Assembly: GCA_039090855.1 (NCBI GenBank) | Contig: CM077006.1 | Span: forward strand, 46,819,336 to 46,883,335 | From: Macrothele yani | Taxonomy: Eukaryota; Arthropoda; Arachnida; Araneae; Macrothelidae | Direction: 5' to 3' | Length of the DNA: 64,000 nt | In this document: positions 60,000 to 64,000 of the stretch, in pieces | Position numbering within the stretch: the stretch's first letter is position 1 | How the letters are laid out: each line of letters begins with the position of its first letter | Translations under genes and position numbers: made by a program | The notes under the pieces: generated by a model | Told to the model about the DNA's origin: nothing | Seen by the model: the letters and a program-made list of their open reading frames with translations, nothing else | The model's database searches: none

Positions 60000-60800
60000 G
60001 CTTTATTAATCAGAATAATTACTGCCCGTAGCAATAAACTTCTGCATGCTGCCGTGAAAAAAATGTTGAGCTTCGGAATGCGACAGACTCGTGGAATGCA
60101 ATTTCAACTCGTGTTTGATTGGGAAACAATTTACCCTGTCGAAAGATTTACAGGTGGTTGAAGGAGTTACAGCCCTTAAGGAACAGATCAAATAAATAAA
60201 TAAATAAATAAATAAAGCAATGAGGTACATTTCATACCTCAACTCGTGCAGTTTCTGGATTGTCTGGCATGCAATATGGAGTCTCACGTTTTTATGGAGA
60301 AATAAAGGCCCATGAGGATTATACTAATACCAGCTGTTTGGTGGACATTTTTCCATGCATAATGTCTAGTTCTTGACAATACCTGCCCTAAGTGATGGCC
60401 TTCCCAACATGCTGATAGGAACGAATCACACCAACTGTGTACCATCAAATACTGACCATCAGCTTCTTGTGATGGAGTACCTACCGGCTTTGGAGTGCCT
60501 TTTGGGGCTTGTCCTACCACATCCTCATTTCTCATCGTACATGATGATGCATCTCAAAATTTTCATTTGTTTGTTGACAATCGGAGAGGAGCACACATCA
60601 GTTTGCTGTGTTTTGTGCTCTTTTGTCAATGTATGTGGGACTCATTTATCCATCTTCTTCACTTTGCATATGACCATTAAATGTTGGGAAATGGTTACAC
60701 ACTGTACTCTGAGTTTCTCTCCAAGTTGTTGTACTATTTGGTGTGAATCAGATTCAATTAAGGCCTCCAACCTGGTATCATTGATAGGTCCTTCTTGTCT
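60000..60800 (-). pseudogene. Decayed mariner transposase, reverse strand
   Basis: Reading downwards: VKKMDK-VPHTLTKEHK (near 60650), MYDEK (first Asp region, near 60535), SQEADGQYLMVHSWCDSF (near 60460), and ENVRLHIACQTIQKLHELRYEMY (60295-60235) where NARPH holds the second motif. An (AAAT)n microsatellite at 60193-60216 replaces the SPDLAPSD area. FFHGSMQKFIATGSNYSD (60065-60006) corresponds to the C-terminal GDYVEK region. Old and dead. Confidence 0.68.
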
Positions 60801-61055
60801 GCTACATGTTTAATTTTGAGGTTCTTATCGCTGGAAAGGAATATGGCTAACCAAGGATGTGTCTTGCATTCACTAACGATGCCTTCCACAAATTCTATAT
60901 AAACCTGTTGAAATATCAAATTTTAGGTACAGTATAATAGCAATAATTCTTGTTTGTAATTATAGATTCACAAGAAAAGTGTATTATATATCAGTCTCGC
61001 ATGCTTTTGTGAAACTACAAAAGCACATTATGAACATTCTGTTGTGTCTTATATG

Positions 61056-62450
61056 CAGTGCTTTTTTTCTGGTGGTGTGCAGTACTGTCACCTTTTTTCT
61101 TAAGTGTTTAAAAAATTGTGATTTATTGACATCAAAATGTATTACAAATATTCTGGCAGATGGTGCTGTGTTCACGAATTAAGGCTAATGCAAGACAAGT
61201 TTCCTAGTGTTATTTTCTTCTGTACTGATGTTCATTTTCTGGCATTGTGCTAGCCATCGCCTTGAATTGTCTGTTGGTGACACAGCAGTGAACAATATGG
61301 CAGGAGTGAATCACTCTAAGAGTTTCATGGACAAACTTTATGTGATGTGTCATGCTTCACCTAAGAATGCTATGGAACAACAGGAATGTGCAGCGACTCT
61401 AGAACTTCAACTTCTTAAAATTTGCAGAATTTTAAGCACTCACTGCATTTCATCTAGCTTTTGCACTGTTTCTGCAGTGTGGCAAGACTTTGAAGACCTC
61501 GTCCAACACCTTCAGGAGGCAAAAGAAGACAGCAGAAGAAGCAAAACAGATCGTTGTCTTTATGAGGGAATTTAAAAAAAAATAACATCATGCAGGTTTG
61601 TTCTTGATTTGGGCATTATGTGTGATGCTTTCCTAGAACTTAATAAACTAAGTCTAGATTTACAAGAGAGAAATATTGATTTGTATTGAATACAAAGCAG
61701 ACAAGAAGATAAAGAATACAGTTCAACTTTTTGAGGAAAGAATTGAAAATCCTGGTCCATACTACAGTATGTCTCTTCAAAGTCAGAAGAACATGAAGTT
61801 CAATGGGATTGAGCTCCACACAAATGAAAGACACAGTCTTGCAATAAGTTCATCTGCTTTTTATAAAAGTCTGAAAGAGGCTGTTGGAAAGCGTTTGCTT
61901 GAAGAAGATGTTGCTGATTTACCTGAATGTGCCAAGGTTTTAGATTCCAAGTATTGGCCAGAAAATCCTGGAAAGCATCTGACATTTAGTGAAGCTGAAA
62001 TTAGAAAGTTAGCACGCAAATTCCACTTAAATGAAAGAGAAGCCATTCGTGGTTTCCGTGAATATCTTCAAGTAAATAAAGTCCCGGACATACTATTTCA
62101 TCTAAAGCACACTTTGAGCACGACTGCAATATCTTCCAGTGAATCTGAAAGGGGTTTCTCTCAGATGAATCTTATAGTGACTTCATCTAGGTCATCTCTG
62201 TTTGTACGGACAACTTCTGTACTGATGTTCATCAAGGTAGTAGAACCTCCTCTTACTAAGTTCAACCCTAGCAAATATGTGGACTCGTGGCTGCTCTGTG
62301 GTCATCATTCTGCAGTTGATACCAAAAGCAAGAAGTGATCTAGAGACAACGAGGGTATATCGGAGGATCTGTTAAAAGTGTGAAAGTTGGCGTAATAACA
62401 TCTTCGTGGTGAGTACCGACACCTTTTTTTTTTTCAGAAAAAAAGCACTG
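61056..62450 (+). mobile_element. hAT transposon (hAT-2), internally deleted, perfect 8-bp target duplication
   Basis: The left end CAGTGCTTTTTTTCTG matches the reverse complement of the right end CAGAAAAAAAGCACTG exactly over 16 bp. CTTATATG occurs immediately outside both ends (61048-61055 and 62451-62458), the 8-bp duplication expected of hAT. Length is only 1395 bp and the interior carries just the C-terminal half of a transposase. Confidence 0.97.
61240..62338 (+). pseudogene. hAT-2 transposase, C-terminal half (KIAA1586-like)
   Basis: The first frame (to 61575) reads WHCASHRLELSVGDTAVNN, KSFMDKLYVMCHASPKNAME and SSFCTVSAVWQDFEDLVQHL. After stops and a frame change, the second (to 62338) reads FEERIENPGPYYSMSL, LARKFHLNEREAIRGFREYL and SSSESERGFSQMNLI, the hAT dimerisation block with its Glu. 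The domain set resembles hAT-derived proteins such as KIAA1586. The zinc finger and first catalytic Asp are missing. It cannot encode an active enzyme, but the intact ends suggest it was mobilised in trans. Confidence 0.85.
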
Positions 62451-62550
62451 CTTATATGTATTATGTAGCATATTTAGAAAATGCTGTGTTGAAAGCAAAA
62501 TGGAAAGAGTTTTAGGTTACACTTTTAAAACGTATGTATTTTGATTTTAG

Positions 62551-62604
62551 GGAAACCGTGGAGTTAGAGGTCGGCCTGGGAAGACTGGTCCTCCTGGAGA
62601 TAAG
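62551..62604 (+). CDS. Collagen exon 9 of window (54 bp)
   Basis: Reads GNRGVRGRPGKTGPPGDK, six triplets. Acceptor TTGATTTTAG, donor GTAAAT. It is the last collagen exon visible; the following 1.4 kb to the window edge is intron containing a piggyBac element. Confidence 0.93.
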
Positions 62605-62959
62605 GTAAATTTTGTATCTTCTTTTGTTTAGCACATTTTTGGTAAAAAAAAGAGACCATGCTTATGTTATCACTTTGTTGGTTCATCTGCCCATTTGTGA
62701 ACACAATATCTCTGCAACTATTAGTTTGATTTGAAAAATTCTTTTTGCATTTGGTAGATTGAAATGTGGGAACAATGATTCTTGCTTTGAAGTTTTTCTA
62801 TGATGAATAACTTCACCACCAGAGGGTGTAAATACAGATGCTATCGACTTCAAAGAACATTTGATTCACTATAATTACTTTTGAACAGCTGATTAAAAAC
62901 ATTTTTCTTCCATTTGATGCCATTTATTAACAACAAATATTTTGGTTGCATTTGCTTTT
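62605..62959. other. Intron 9 start, nothing recognised
   Basis: AT-rich; no element before the TTAA at 62960. Confidence 0.5.
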
Positions 62960-64000
62960 TTAACCGTTTGAACCCTATAGGCTGGTAAACTGGCCTGAAG
63001 AAGCGACGCATATACCCGAATGGTCGATTTATCGGCCTCTTCATCTACCATCATCACCCTACGACCCAGTATAATGGCCTGTGAATGAAAGAAGGGGATA
63101 GTTTTGTCTCACCAAACGCCATCAACGCGAGAAGAGATATCACTTGGAGGGGTTGGTGGAAGGGCTGGCTTGTTGGTGTCTGAGCTCAGTGTGACAGTGT
63201 CGTGTGATAGGAACATACGTCTGTTGATTATACACACCTTCTGAAAACACCGTGCATGCATTTAGTGTACTTGTTAATTGTAAGTACATTCTGAATTATT
63301 GTGTGAAATAATTTACTGTATGATATTTATTTTGTGTAGCCATTATCATGCCAAAGTGTGAAACAGTACCAAAAGCAATCTACTGAGGCAAAAAAAAAAA
63401 AAAAAAAGTCAGCAAATTGCTACAGTGTGGGCTAGAGAAATAGAGTCAATGGAGTTGGATTGTGAGGATCTTCAAGACAATGAGTACAGTGACAAAGACT
63501 TTGAAGACCAACAGAGTGAAGACGAACTTTCAATTAGTATTCCGCCTGTTCATAACAATTCTCATGCTAGTTCTCAGTCTATTTGGTTGACAGACATTTC
63601 TTTATTTTCAAGCCATTGGAAATATAGGACCAAAAAACATCCCTAATTCATTTTCACATGAGAGCATAGCAATAAATTTCCTTTCATTGTTTTGGGATGA
63701 TTCCGTATGGAATCTCATTGAACAAGAGACAAATTGACAAGCAGTATATGTAAAAGAAAATAAACCCACTCATTATTATGCTAAATCATTCAATCCTGTC
63801 ACTGTTCCAGAACTAAAAGCTTTCTTTAGATGTCGAATTGCTATGGAGTTGCTGATATACAAAGATAGATATGAGATGTTCTGGAATAAAAAAAAAGGGG
63901 GGGGGGGAACTGGATTACATCTACACCTGGAGTTAGCAAAGTTTTTACTCGGGATCAATTTTTAGCTAATTGGTCATTGTTACACTGTGTAAATGAAAGA
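62960..64000 (+). mobile_element. piggyBac-like transposon, 5' part (runs off the window)
   Basis: TTAA at 62960-62963 is the piggyBac target. It is followed by CCGTTTGAACCCTATAGG, a plausible terminal repeat. The coding region starts about 385 bp inside. The right end is outside the window. Confidence 0.75.
63348..64000 (+). pseudogene. piggyBac-like transposase, N-terminal part, broken
   Basis: ATG 63348 (MPKCETVPKAIY) soon meets TGA at 63384, then an A run at 63393-63410. The acidic N-terminal stretch ELDCEDLQDNEYSDKDFEDQ-like is at 63440-63510, as usual for piggyBac. After a frame change, HESIAINFLSLFWDDSVWNL and IEQETN lead to TGA at 63736. VTVPELKAFFRCRIAMELLI (63798-63857) is the DDE_Tnp_1_7 start. 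A G run near 63897 causes another shift before TPGVSKVFTRDQFLANW. The catalytic residues lie beyond the window. Confidence 0.82.

Overview
The window is animal nuclear DNA. It holds part of one host gene on the + strand, a fibrillar-type collagen, broken into nine short Gly-X-Y exons (positions 6464 to 62604). Together the exons supply 513 coding bases, 171 residues or 57 uninterrupted triplets. Every exon is 45, 54 or 108 bp, begins with a complete Gly codon and sits between AG and GT splice sites, which is the classic fibrillar collagen gene design. The gene enters from the left and leaves to the right, so neither end is present. By eye the triplet pattern most resembles type V/XI (clade B) chains. 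Very long AT-rich introns (2.3 to 16.3 kb) plus Tc1, mariner, hAT, piggyBac, R1-like, RTE-like and Penelope-like elements and tRNA-derived SINEs suggest an arthropod with a large genome, probably an insect or arachnid. The species cannot be fixed from the sequence.

Layout. 1-4300: a hAT element whose broken transposase carries an unusual lysine/glutamate-rich tail. 4301-8786: an imperfect hairpin, a Tc1 remnant, exons 1 and 2 and a 32-bp minisatellite. 8841-25122 (intron 2): a 0.9-kb palindrome, a dead mariner, a near-complete Tc1 (15009-16560), and an R1/I-type LINE (19148-24810) nested in an older RTE-like LINE, recognised by a 14-bp target duplication. 25123-32902: exons 3 and 4, an LTR-like block, a SINE and a second Tc1 family. 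32903-40575: tandem duplications, SINEs with a GATA microsatellite, a reverse-strand Tc1 and weak inverted repeats. 40576-45308: exons 5 and 6 around a mariner/RTE chimera and another mariner. 45309-54872 (intron 6): a 1.6-kb palindrome split by a SINE, a head-to-head Penelope-like element with RT and GIY-YIG parts, a short copy of a second Penelope family, and a mariner turned into a fold-back. 54873-64000: exons 7 to 9, a second Penelope copy, the sister Tc1 copy (57114-58663), a decayed mariner, an internally deleted hAT with a perfect 8-bp target duplication, and the start of a piggyBac element.

Only the collagen exons look like functional host coding sequence. Nearly every transposon gene shows frameshifts, stops or truncation. 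The one transposase frame open from end to end (Tc1 at 15269-16312) has lost its probable start codon. The most unusual property is the density of long inverted repeats, several from fold-back rearrangement of mariner and Penelope elements, which would form long double-stranded hairpins in the collagen pre-mRNA.
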